Shown here piece after piece: positions 15,219 to 22,703 of a DNA stretch of 26,454 bases. The translations under genes were made by a program, and so were the position numbers. A model generated the notes under the pieces. That model did no database searches, was not told the DNA's origin, and saw only the letters and a list, made by a program, of their open reading frames with translations. The DNA comes from a virus. The number at the start of each line of letters is the position of its first letter. Positions within the stretch are counted from its first letter, which is position 1. The stretch is taken from positions 1-26,454 of IMG/VR virus record IMGVR_UViG_3300017770_000128; one strand, 5' to 3'.

Positions 15219-17654
15219 TTATCTTGGGTTAAATTCTGCTAAATCAAAACCATCTAAACTATCTTCATTAGATTCAAAAGTTATTGGAGGTAAGTTTCTT
15301 TTTCTTTGCTCAATCATTTTAGATTGTTGCGAGTTAGCCATAGTAATTCTATCTGACTTACCTTTTTCTTTAGCTTGTTCACGTAAATCAATTTGTTTTT
15401 GTTCTAAACCTCTTAGTTGCATATTATATGCAAATTCAGTTTCCATTAGTTGTGCTTTTAATGCAGCTTCGTTTTTAAGCTTTTCGATATCCATAGCAAC
15501 CTCTTGTTGTTTTAATTGCATTTTACCTTGGATTTCCATTTGTGCTTTTTGTTGGTCAGCTTGAGCCTGAGCCATTATACCAGCTTGCTGTTGTTCAGCT
15601 TGTGCTGCTTGCTGTTGTTGCATTTGTTGCATTTCTGCATCCTGCTTTCTTTTTCTTTTTACTTTTAATAATTGGTTAGCCATTTTTAAATTATGGATTT
15701 CCCTAATATCAATAGCGTCTTCTAAGCTTATATCATTTTTAGATAAAGCCATTTGTATGTTTTGTTCAAGCATTTGCTTTTGTTCTTCATCAGGAGACAT
15801 TTCTAAGAAAACACCAAAATCATATAAATAGAAATCTTTTAAGTCTTCTAATATTCTTAAATTGTATTTACCAATCTGCATTGCAAATTGATTTTTAAAT
15901 GAAGAATATTCTAAAATATCTGCAGTTCTTATAACTACACCTTCTGCTAATCTTTTAGTCATATACAAACTACTGTTTAATATATGCCTTGTAGCAGTAT
16001 TAGAACTAAGAGCTGCAAGTTTTTGAACACCGACTAAAGCATCTGGATTAGGACTTGAAGCATCTCGTGCCTCATTTAATCCTGTGACTGTTCTAATCAT
16101 ATCCATATAATGATTATAGTTACCTATAAGCATTTGAAGTTTTCCAGCACCACTACTTGAAGTTAATTGCTGAATAGGTTGTCTTGCATTATTAAACTCT
16201 CCATCTTGAGTATAAGATCTACCAACTACAGAACCTGTTTGGAAGTAAAGTCTTAATGCATCTTCTGGATTGTATGCGTTTCCTGTTCCTAAGTCAACTT
16301 CATTTAAACCATCAGCATCAATAAAAACTCCATCAGGGACAACACGTGAAACTACTTGTTGTATTTTTAAATGTGTTATTTGTATTAAGTCTGCAAAAGG
16401 AATCATTCTTCTAACTAAAGACTCGTAAACTCCTTTATACATTCTTGGCGCACAAGCCACATAATTAGGCATTGCATGTTGAGATGCAGACTTAGGTCTT
16501 ACCATATTTTCTGCCAGCTCCCATTTTAGCATAATATTAGTACCCATAACCATGATACCATCATACCAAACTTCTATATTTTTTTCTATTCTTTCGAATT
16601 TACCTTCCTCTTGCATTTCTGTTGGAGGATTAAATTCATCTGTTTTACTTACTACTTTAAAACTTCCGTCCGCCATTTCTTTCTTTTTATAAACAAAAGA
16701 ATGAGTCGTTTTATAATTGAAATATAATAAAGTAACAGTGTCACGCATAAACATACTATTCTCATAGTACTGTGCGTTATTATAATAGTTGTACCAAGAT
16801 TGACTATACTTGGATATAGTTTCCATTTCTTCATTAGTAATATCAGGATTTATTTTGACCAACTCTGACATTGGTATAGTTTTAATTTCACCCCAATAAA
16901 AACAATCTTTAAAATAAGGATCTTCTGTATAGCTATAAACAACATTAGCTGGATCAACATAATCTAATTGAACACCTTGTCCTGGCAAGAATTGATGTTT
17001 TGCCATACTAACTCCAAGAGTCATTAAATCGTAATCACATCTTTTTCTAATTTCTTGATATTGGTTTTTATTTAAAATCGTATCAATTGCTTCTTCTGCA
17101 GCTATCTCTATTGCTGGTTTGTACTTCATTTGCATAAACAACTGAAGTTCTTCGTCATCATTAGGAAGTTCAGATTCTTCTGTTTGAAAAACATTAACTC
17201 CAAAGTCTTGTTCGATTTGTTGAAATAAAGGTCGAGCTATCATCTCACCTTCTATTTGTTTTTGAAACTCATTTCTTTTTTCAGCCGACATTGCGTCTTC
17301 CGCAAATGCTTTTACTTTAAAAAGTCGGTCATTCAATCCATTAACTACTATGTCTACAAATTTGGGAATAACAGGAACTGGTGTCCAATCTAAATTTAAG
17401 TAACTTAAATCTCCGTCTACTGCAATTTCGTTTTTATATTTAGATACAGATTGTTCTCCACGAGCATAAAGTCTAAGTCTGTTAAACTCTCCCCATTGAT
17501 TAAAAAATCTACATGTACTATTATCTTTTCTAAACCACTCGTACTGTATCGCCTGCCCTACTTGTAGGCCGTACTCCATGGTATCTTTTTGTGCGTCAGT
17601 AACAAACTGATCAGGAAAAGCGGCTTGATTAATTTGTATATTTACCTCTTTCAT
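15219..17654 (-). CDS. Portal protein, 811 aa
   Basis: Placed directly after the large terminase with a 4-nt ATGA overlap, the classic portal position. The N-terminal third has RLRLYARGEQSVSKYKNEIA, then VPVIPKFVDIVVNGLNDRLF. Further on come YDLMTLGVSMAKHQFLPGQG, VDPANVVYSYTEDPYFKDCF and YWGEIKTIP, which I recognise from crAss-like portals. The central part holds RMIPFADLIQITHLKIQQVV, and then RTVTGLNEARDASSPNPDAL, typical of the portal stem/crown region. Residues about 671-760 are extraordinarily Gln-rich, forming a probable helical barrel. The end (ITFESNEDSLDGFDLAEFNP) is acidic. Length is in the range for crAss-like portals. Confidence 0.88.
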   Translation of the reverse strand: MKEVNIQINQAAFPDQFVTDAQKDTMEYGLQVGQAIQYEWFRKDNSTCRFFNQWGEFNRLRLYARGEQSVSKYKNEIAVDGDLSYLNLDWTPVPVIPKFVDIVVNGLNDRLFKVKAFAEDAMSAEKRNEFQKQIEGEMIARPLFQQIEQDFGVNVFQTEESELPNDDEELQLFMQMKYKPAIEIAAEEAIDTILNKNQYQEIRKRCDYDLMTLGVSMAKHQFLPGQGVQLDYVDPANVVYSYTEDPYFKDCFYWGEIKTIPMSELVKINPDITNEEMETISKYSQSWYNYYNNAQYYENSMFMRDTVTLLYFNYKTTHSFVYKKKEMADGSFKVVSKTDEFNPPTEMQEEGKFERIEKNIEVWYDGIMVMGTNIMLKWELAENMVRPKSASQHAMPNYVACAPRMYKGVYESLVRRMIPFADLIQITHLKIQQVVSRVVPDGVFIDADGLNEVDLGTGNAYNPEDALRLYFQTGSVVGRSYTQDGEFNNARQPIQQLTSSSGAGKLQMLIGNYNHYMDMIRTVTGLNEARDASSPNPDALVGVQKLAALSSNTATRHILNSSLYMTKRLAEGVVIRTADILEYSSFKNQFAMQIGKYNLRILEDLKDFYLYDFGVFLEMSPDEEQKQMLEQNIQMALSKNDISLEDAIDIREIHNLKMANQLLKVKRKRKQDAEMQQMQQQQAAQAEQQQAGIMAQAQADQQKAQMEIQGKMQLKQQEVAMDIEKLKNEAALKAQLMETEFAYNMQLRGLEQKQIDLREQAKEKGKSDRITMANSQQSKMIEQRKRNLPPITFESNEDSLDGFDLAEFNPR

Positions 17655-19903
17655 CTATTATTTATTCTACTGCGAGAATCAGTGTTGTTATATGTTGCAA
17701 ATTTAATGCTTATTTTCGTCTTTTCTCTTGACGGTGTATATAAGTGTTTTTGGTTAGCCATTATAGCTAATCCAGAGCTTATAGAAGCATCAAATTTTGT
17801 TCTATTATTTATGTCAAATTTTGCCCAATCTTCTAATGTTCTTTGAAAATAAGTATCACCCATATCTCCTTCTGTTCTATAAATACCACCCATATCTAAT
17901 CCTACATATTTTTCTATATACGACTCAATAGCAGACGCATGTGATTGCTTTACATCTTCAGAAGTGTTTGGTATACCTCCTAATTCTTTTTCAGTCTTAG
18001 AAAGCTTAGAGTAAGCTTTATCTGGTCTATTAAGACAAAAGCCTCTATACCCTCTATTCTTAAAATGATATAACAAACGAGGTTTATTATTTTCACATAA
18101 TATTGGCATACCAAAAAAAACACATGCCATTAAAACTTCTTCAAAAAATATTTCAGCTGTTTGAGGTCTGGCTATGTATTCTAAAAAGAAATGATTACTT
18201 GGTATCTCTTCCATAGAAAACTTAGTTAAACCATGCAAAGAACCATTAGACCCTTTACCTACAACAACACCTGAAATATCATAAGAATCGCAACCAAACG
18301 AACCTAAATGTTCGTTTCCAGGAAAAAACCTGCCATTCTTTTTTATAACATTATTTTGTAATGCTACTTTTGGCATGTAAGTTACAAAAAATCTACCTCT
18401 TTTATTTGGTGTCCAAATAACCTTAGTATCTTTAATCCCATCTTTCCAACTAAACGAACCTTGTGTTATAAAATGTTCTTTAATTAAAGAGTCGTTGTAA
18501 TCTATTTGTTGGTATATCTTTGTTAAATTAAAAATAGATTGTTTACTTTCATCTCTAAATGCATGTGATTCTGTACGAGGAAATTGTCTGTAAAATTCAT
18601 TTAAAGCGTCTGGATCTGAATTTAAAGAGTTTACTTCATTTTCCCAATAATTAATTGCTCCTTGATTTATTATTTCATCATCAATCCCCCTTACTGGTTT
18701 TTCTGGATTATCTAAAACAGGCATACCATACTGATCTATAAAGCCTTCCATATTCCATTCCATCGGAACGAAAAGGGAATATAATCCACTTTTAGTTTGA
18801 CCATTTGAGTTTCTCTTTGAAACATCAGAATCATAAAAAAGTTGTTTAAAATTTCTACCTCCTTTATCTAAAGCATTTGATGTAGACCCCATCATACATT
18901 TGCCTATAACTTTACTTCCTAATCTTAAACAAGTCTTTGTAACCCTCCAGTTATTTAATATATTATCAGGTCTTTCCCATTTTCCAGATTCATCATGAAC
19001 AAGTAATTTTAATTTTTCACCATCATAACTGTTATCGCCTGTGTTTTTCCAATCAATAGTTGTGTCTAATCCCTCAAGTTGTTCTTCTTCATCTATTACA
19101 AACATATTTTTTTTTGTAATTTTTGCAGCAGGAACTCTATAGGCTAATTCAGTTTTTGGTTTATCCATACCATCTTGTATGGGTTTAAAGAAAAAAGGAT
19201 AATTATTAGAAATAGGAACAACTTTATCAGTAAACATTTTTTTAGCATCTGAACCTGTTTTAGATAAAATTCCTACACGTGCATCTTTTGCAAGAGTTGC
19301 TAAGTTCACACATTCTTCAGAACCCATATATGAAAATCCTGAACGTCTAATTTTTAAATAACAAATACCAAAACTTCTTTTGTCAGCTTTACAAGCTTCC
19401 CAGTATAAGTAAAATATTCTATTAGCTTCACGAAAGTCTGGTAAACCGACATCAATTTTTGTCCATTGAAGATACATATAATGAGATCCTGTTATATATG
19501 TGGGAACTCCGTTATTATAAAACCAATAACCCAACTCTCTTCTATTAAATTCTTTTTCTATATAATCAACCCACTGTTCTTTAAAACTATTAGGCATTGA
19601 ATGCCACTGAAATATAGTAGATATTCTTTTTAGTGTTTTAGAATACTCTGAAGCCTCCCAATATTGCTTTGACTTTTCAGATGATCTTTTATATATTTCT
19701 TTTGGAGTATTTGGAACAGCTACTTTTAAGTTGTTTATATTATATATATCTCCTATTGTTCCGTCACGAGATATAATAACCATATCGTATTTTTCATTAT
19801 AACCATATTGCCAAGACCTTTTACGGTTTTTTAAAACCCTGGCTTGTTTTGGCACAACACTGTTTACTTTTATATATAAACTATTTTGATTTTGATTCTG
19901 CAA
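17651..19903 (-). CDS. terL: Terminase large subunit, 750 aa
   Basis: This is the packaging motor and genome-cutting enzyme. The ATPase part has a Walker A-like segment KIRRSGFSYMGSEE (residues 184-197), Walker B LLVHDE (300-305, with Asp304 and Glu305), and the coupling motif MGST (338-341). The nuclease (RNase H-like) part begins with FGCDSYD (536-542, Asp539), has a second acidic site at Glu604 (PILCENNK) and a probable third at Asp705 (TKFDASISS). The Walker A segment lacks the canonical lysine before the Ser/Thr, Phe190 taking that place; to my recollection this variant occurs in this terminase group. The start overlaps the preceding 91-aa gene by 23 nt and the stop overlaps the portal start by 4 nt. 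Confidence 0.93.
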   Translation of the reverse strand: MQNQNQNSLYIKVNSVVPKQARVLKNRKRSWQYGYNEKYDMVIISRDGTIGDIYNINNLKVAVPNTPKEIYKRSSEKSKQYWEASEYSKTLKRISTIFQWHSMPNSFKEQWVDYIEKEFNRRELGYWFYNNGVPTYITGSHYMYLQWTKIDVGLPDFREANRIFYLYWEACKADKRSFGICYLKIRRSGFSYMGSEECVNLATLAKDARVGILSKTGSDAKKMFTDKVVPISNNYPFFFKPIQDGMDKPKTELAYRVPAAKITKKNMFVIDEEEQLEGLDTTIDWKNTGDNSYDGEKLKLLVHDESGKWERPDNILNNWRVTKTCLRLGSKVIGKCMMGSTSNALDKGGRNFKQLFYDSDVSKRNSNGQTKSGLYSLFVPMEWNMEGFIDQYGMPVLDNPEKPVRGIDDEIINQGAINYWENEVNSLNSDPDALNEFYRQFPRTESHAFRDESKQSIFNLTKIYQQIDYNDSLIKEHFITQGSFSWKDGIKDTKVIWTPNKRGRFFVTYMPKVALQNNVIKKNGRFFPGNEHLGSFGCDSYDISGVVVGKGSNGSLHGLTKFSMEEIPSNHFFLEYIARPQTAEIFFEEVLMACVFFGMPILCENNKPRLLYHFKNRGYRGFCLNRPDKAYSKLSKTEKELGGIPNTSEDVKQSHASAIESYIEKYVGLDMGGIYRTEGDMGDTYFQRTLEDWAKFDINNRTKFDASISSGLAIMANQKHLYTPSREKTKISIKFATYNNTDSRSRINNR

Positions 19904-20156
19904 ATCCTTTAGGTAAATTATTTGTTTTTCTTTCTATTCCATTGATTTTATCTTCTTCTTCTTCAATACGTTTTAAAATATCAAACGCATCAAATATTGC
20001 AAGTTTTTTAGTTGCAGCTGCATTTTTTAATCTATCAGCAGCAAGTTCATCTTCAGGATCACCAGTAATAATTTTTTCATTAGCAACTTTAATTAGGTGC
20101 TTTACAGCCTTTTCACCTGCTTGAATTATTTGTATTTTTAAACTTACTATATCCAT
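19881..20156 (-). CDS. Candidate terminase small subunit, 91 aa
   Basis: An all-helical small protein: helices around residues 3-31 (VSLKIQIIQAGEKAVKHLIK) and 34-72 (EDELAADRLKNAAATKKLAI, then FDILKRIEEEEDKINGI), with a Lys-rich tail GFAESKSK. It sits immediately before terL and overlaps it by 23 nt, the usual place and size for the DNA-recognising small subunit. The 'DPEDELAADRLKNAA...F-D-A-F-x-I-L-x-R-I-E-E-E' block looks like proteins found in front of terL in marine phages. No clear helix-turn-helix is visible, so the assignment rests on position and composition. It starts with a TAATG overlap with the oxygenase-like gene. Confidence 0.6.
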   Translation of the reverse strand: MDIVSLKIQIIQAGEKAVKHLIKVANEKIITGDPEDELAADRLKNAAATKKLAIFDAFDILKRIEEEEDKINGIERKTNNLPKGFAESKSK

Positions 20157-20725
20157 TACTTAAATTTATAAAACATTACAAATACTTTACGTCCTTCTTC
20201 CCAAGATTTATTAGGATATTTACTATGAAAATAATTAGATGGATAAGAAACTAATCTATTTTCTTCATAACCAACTACCGTACTTAATCTCCATTTATTT
20301 AAATCTTCTGAATCTAATTTAAGTATTTCATCATACTCATCATCAGACATATTTTTTGGCATTTCTTTTCCATAAATATCGTGTTCCCAAAAAGCCGTTC
20401 CATTTAAATCTTCTAATTCTCTTGGTGATAAATATAATACTATAGCCCTATCAGGTTTTTGACCTTTAATATTCAAGTCTGAATGAATACCCCAAGTTAT
20501 ATCTAATTTATCCGTAGATACTCTAAAAAAACTTAGTATGTTTTCTAATTCTCTTTCTTCTCTTTGTTGTAAAATATCTAAAATAAAATAATCAAAATCT
20601 TCATTAGATTCTAAAACATAAAAATCCTTACCACCAGATATTTTCTTTTGGAAAGGATTATCTAAATATTCTTTAATTATTTTTAAAAAATCTTTATCTA
20701 TAACATCATCTAATATATAAATCAT
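20156..20725 (-). CDS. 2-oxoglutarate/Fe(II)-dependent oxygenase-like protein, 189 aa
   Basis: The iron-binding facial triad is visible: HxD at His81 and Asp83 (TWGIHSDLNI), and a distal His167 (SNYFHSKYP). Arg179 (EEGRKVFVMFY), twelve residues later, is the expected 2-oxoglutarate anchor. The core strands AIVLYLSP (94-101) and GTAFWEHD (109-116) and the C-terminal VFVMFYKF complete a small double-stranded beta-helix. Short oxygenases of this type, prolyl-hydroxylase-like, are common in marine phages; their substrate is unknown (protein side chain or nucleic acid). It overlaps the GroES-like gene by 4 nt (ATGA) and the 91-aa gene by 1 nt, so expression is coupled to the packaging genes. Confidence 0.8.
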   Translation of the reverse strand: MIYILDDVIDKDFLKIIKEYLDNPFQKKISGGKDFYVLESNEDFDYFILDILQQREERELENILSFFRVSTDKLDITWGIHSDLNIKGQKPDRAIVLYLSPRELEDLNGTAFWEHDIYGKEMPKNMSDDEYDEILKLDSEDLNKWRLSTVVGYEENRLVSYPSNYFHSKYPNKSWEEGRKVFVMFYKFK

Positions 20726-21288
20726 AGTTTTATGGTTATATTATCAGTGTACATTCTGTATAATAAATCTCCTTCTATAACAAATTCATATTCACTAAAA
20801 GGCTCATAACAAATTTGATCTCCTTTTTTTAAACCAAGTTCTTCTAATTGTTTATTTAGATAAACTAACTCTCCTTGTAAAGGTTCGTTTTTAACACCAC
20901 TACCTACAATATAAGAATCTTTTTTTGCAATAGGTTTTACAAAACAATATTTATCAAAAGCATTCCATTTATTATTTTTTTTATAGAGAAAAAATTGATC
21001 AAAATCTACAATAAATAAATCGTCTTTAATCCAGCTTCTACCGCTTTTTTGCCTACCATACATATCATTATAATATTTAAAAACATTATGATGAACTAAT
21101 ATAGTATCTCCAATAGAAACCTCACCCTTATAATTTATTGGAACATTTACTACTTCTGCAAATCTATTTGAAACTGTATGATCTTCTTCAGAAACACTAA
21201 TGATTAATTCTTTATCACCATAGTTTCTAATATTATCATATCTTCTGCCATTTACTGGCTTTACTATAAATGAATATGGGGATTGCAT
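20722..21288 (-). CDS. Probable tandem GroES-fold (co-chaperonin-like) protein, 188 aa
   Basis: Two consecutive units look like Hsp10/GroES folds. Unit 1 (residues 4-103): SFIVKPVNGRRYDN, a loop with KELIISVSEEDHTVSNR (like a mobile loop with its hydrophobic tripeptide), AEVVNVP, then GEVSIGDTILVHHN and LFIVDFDQFFLY, matching the GroES order 'G-x-V...V-x-x-G-D-x-V-L-[FV]...E-x-D-I-L-A'. Unit 2 (108-186): FVKPIAKKDSYIVGSG, PLQGELVYLN, LGLKKGDQICYEPFSEYEF and LLYRMYTDNI repeats the order. Phage co-chaperonins (T4 gp31) replace host GroES for folding the capsid protein. Here that role is an inference; the tandem form could instead be a virion protein. It overlaps both neighbours by 1 and 4 nt. 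Confidence 0.6.
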   Translation of the reverse strand: MQSPYSFIVKPVNGRRYDNIRNYGDKELIISVSEEDHTVSNRFAEVVNVPINYKGEVSIGDTILVHHNVFKYYNDMYGRQKSGRSWIKDDLFIVDFDQFFLYKKNNKWNAFDKYCFVKPIAKKDSYIVGSGVKNEPLQGELVYLNKQLEELGLKKGDQICYEPFSEYEFVIEGDLLYRMYTDNITIKL

Positions 21289-21512
21289 TAAAAGTTTATA
21301 TTATATTCCAAAGATATAGGCATAGTCATTTTAAATTCTTTCCAAAGCAATACCTCATCTCCGTTCATAATCCATATTTTATATGAATCCATAACTTTAT
21401 CGTGTTGTATTAAATGAATAGCATATGATCCACCTAAAACCTCTTGGCCAACAATATAATGCATTGCGCCAGATTTATAATCTGATCCTATGGAGATTTT
21501 TCTTATGTCCAA
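21288..21512 (-). CDS. Conserved small protein, 74 aa, unknown function
   Basis: A beta-rich small protein with the strands GAMHYIVGQEV, YAIHLIQHD, YKIWIMNGDEVLLWKEF and PISLEYNINF. It has no signal peptide, membrane segment or catalytic motif. The stop overlaps the start of the GroES-like gene (TAATG), suggesting coupled translation and perhaps partnership. I recall similar 'D-[IV]-R-K-I-S-I-G-x-D-Y-K-S-G-A-M-H-Y' proteins in marine phage contigs but know of no function. The coding sequence contains a TATCTTTG near its end at 21309-21316. Confidence 0.7.
   Translation of the reverse strand: MDIRKISIGSDYKSGAMHYIVGQEVLGGSYAIHLIQHDKVMDSYKIWIMNGDEVLLWKEFKMTMPISLEYNINF
21309..21316 (-). promoter_or_regulatory. 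Possible internal -7 element TATCTTTG before the GroES-like gene
   Basis: The octamer used in the intergenic gaps also occurs here inside the 74-aa gene, ending 20 nt before the ATG at 21288. It is explained equally well by the codons for Ile-Ser-Leu, so its promoter role is doubtful. Confidence 0.25.
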
Positions 21513-21521
21513 TTTATTAAA

Positions 21522-22052
21522 TTAAAATGTAGACCCTGTAGTCAAAACTCTATAATAAACATTAATAAACATTTTTCCATCTCCTTGCGAAGGATTGGCT
21601 GATGTTTTTAAGTTTAAAGCTTGTCCAGGGGATAGGGTTACAGAGTTACCGCTTCCTACCATAACTTTAGCAACATTATTAGCAGCACTATTTACAGATG
21701 CTTTAGGCAAAGTTCCCATTAACACAGAATTATAATCAAATGTTAAGTCATTTCCAAAATTATAAACTGTTGTTCCTGGAACAAAATTAATAGAAATAGA
21801 TAATATATCTATAACCTTGTCTGATCCAGGAGATGCAATTAAAACTTTAGATGTAGAAGCTAAGGTTTGTAACTGTGCTGATGTAACCTCTACATGAGCC
21901 ACCAACGTATCTATCCCAAAAAATGATTGTAGTTGACTAACAGTACAAGACTTAGTCATTAACTGGTTTTCTTTGTCAGTTAAAATTAAATAATCACCTA
22001 AATCTAAATTTAGTATTTCTGGATATGCCGTTGTGTTACTTATTCTTGCCAT
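21522..22052 (-). CDS. Fibre-like structural protein, 176 aa
   Basis: The N-terminal block GDYLILTDKENQLMTKSC, then TVSQLQSFFGID (residues about 19-49), resembles the short 'D-x-[FL]-I-[VL]-x-D...K...L-x-x-F' unit that also occurs in the giant fibre upstream (DEFIVLDNGAERRKAANEIG). The rest is a beta-sandwich-like sequence with VYNFGNDLTFDYNS, KVMVGSGNSVTLSPGQALNL and a final strand FINVYYRVL. It is probably a fibre accessory or small structural protein. The gene starts directly after the coiled-coil gene's stop with no gap, and the 74-aa gene follows after 9 nt. Confidence 0.62.
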   Translation of the reverse strand: MARISNTTAYPEILNLDLGDYLILTDKENQLMTKSCTVSQLQSFFGIDTLVAHVEVTSAQLQTLASTSKVLIASPGSDKVIDILSISINFVPGTTVYNFGNDLTFDYNSVLMGTLPKASVNSAANNVAKVMVGSGNSVTLSPGQALNLKTSANPSQGDGKMFINVYYRVLTTGSTF

Positions 22053-22310
22053 TTATTCTTTTTTTTCTTCAGGCTGAGTAACCTCTCCTGTTTGTAAATT
22101 TATAGTAGCGTTTTCGCCATATTTTTCAGCAAGTACTTTTTCTTGCTTTTTAAAATCTTTTTGAACTTCACTTAATTCTGCAACTAATTGTTGTTGTTGA
22201 ATTACAGCATCTGCAATCGCAACTTTAGTTTGCATAAATTTTTGATTTAATTCTTGAATGACTACTAATTCATCTGCATTCAATTTTACGGACTCTTCTT
22301 TTTTACTCAT
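22053..22310 (-). CDS. Small coiled-coil protein, 85 aa
   Basis: Residues about 10-65 form one long charged helix with heptad-like spacing (ELVVIQELNQKFMQTKVAIA, then QQQQLVAELSEVQKDFKKQE). A short strand-like end (ENATINLQTGEVTQPEEKKE) follows, the GEVT turn resembling a small beta hairpin. Such proteins are common near phage structural genes and are probably oligomeric; no specific function is known to me. It is first after a promoter-like TATCTTTG (22343-22350) and so probably heads a long coupled unit running through terminase and portal. Confidence 0.7.
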   Translation of the reverse strand: MSKKEESVKLNADELVVIQELNQKFMQTKVAIADAVIQQQQLVAELSEVQKDFKKQEKVLAEKYGENATINLQTGEVTQPEEKKE

Positions 22311-22342
22311 AATATTAAATTTAATTTGTTATTTATTTTATA

Positions 22343-22350
22343 CAAAGATA
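22343..22350 (-). promoter_or_regulatory. Promoter -7 element TATCTTTG heading the packaging unit
   Basis: Minus-strand TATCTTTG lies in the 56-nt gap between the 110-aa gene (stop at 22367) and the ATG at 22310, ending 32 nt before the ATG. The gap is AT-rich with no terminator hairpin. It is the last such gap until 14756, so this element may drive about ten genes. Confidence 0.65.
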
Positions 22351-22366
22351 CTAATTTTATTTTTGC

Positions 22367-22699
22367 CTAAATAGAATCTTGCCACGTAAAATACAACTCT
22401 TCATTTACTGGGCTTTTTTCAACTTGTATGGCTGCAGAAATAGTTGCTTTCATTTCATCTACATCTACAGATCCTTCTAACCAACCTATCACTACGTTTT
22501 CAAAAGCTTCCGTATTTTCATATGGCACAAAAGGATCACCAAATTTATAAGTAAAATCTTGTTCTCCATTTTCAGCACTCATATAAGCGTCTTCTTGTCC
22601 TACATAAGTCCACTGCACTTTGTGTATTACATTGCTTTCGCCTTCTGATTCAACATAAGCTTCCATTTTTGAAATTACCCATTTATAATTAATTGCCAT
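22367..22699 (-). CDS. Small conserved phage protein next to the tail fibre, 110 aa
   Basis: Begins with a strand-type sequence AINYKWVISKMEAYVES, then VIHKVQWTYVGQEDAYMSAE, and ends with a helix FENVVIGWLEGSVDVDEMKA and VEKSPVNEELYFTW. The pattern 'M-A-I-x-Y-x-W-x-I...V-x-x-V-x-W...F-x-P-Y-E...V-x-x-W-[LV]-E' is one I recognise from short proteins that neighbour tail-fibre genes in many marine phages, with no assigned function. It starts 4 nt after the fibre stop and is probably co-transcribed with it. A fibre-associated or chaperone role is possible but unproven. Confidence 0.7.
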   Translation of the reverse strand: MAINYKWVISKMEAYVESEGESNVIHKVQWTYVGQEDAYMSAENGEQDFTYKFGDPFVPYENTEAFENVVIGWLEGSVDVDEMKATISAAIQVEKSPVNEELYFTWQDSI

Positions 22700-22703
22700 A
22701 ATT

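Noticed and set aside
14865-15564. Two plus-strand frames (14865-15242 and 15163-15564) rich in Phe, Cys, Ser and Leu
   Set aside because: They are antisense shadows of the Lys-rich 109-aa protein and the Gln/Lys-rich portal tail, whose codons give Phe/Leu/Cys when reversed.
16652-16834. Short minus-strand frame of 60 codons inside the portal gene
   Set aside because: It overlaps the portal in another frame, and its Ile/Leu-rich translation follows from AT-rich codons.
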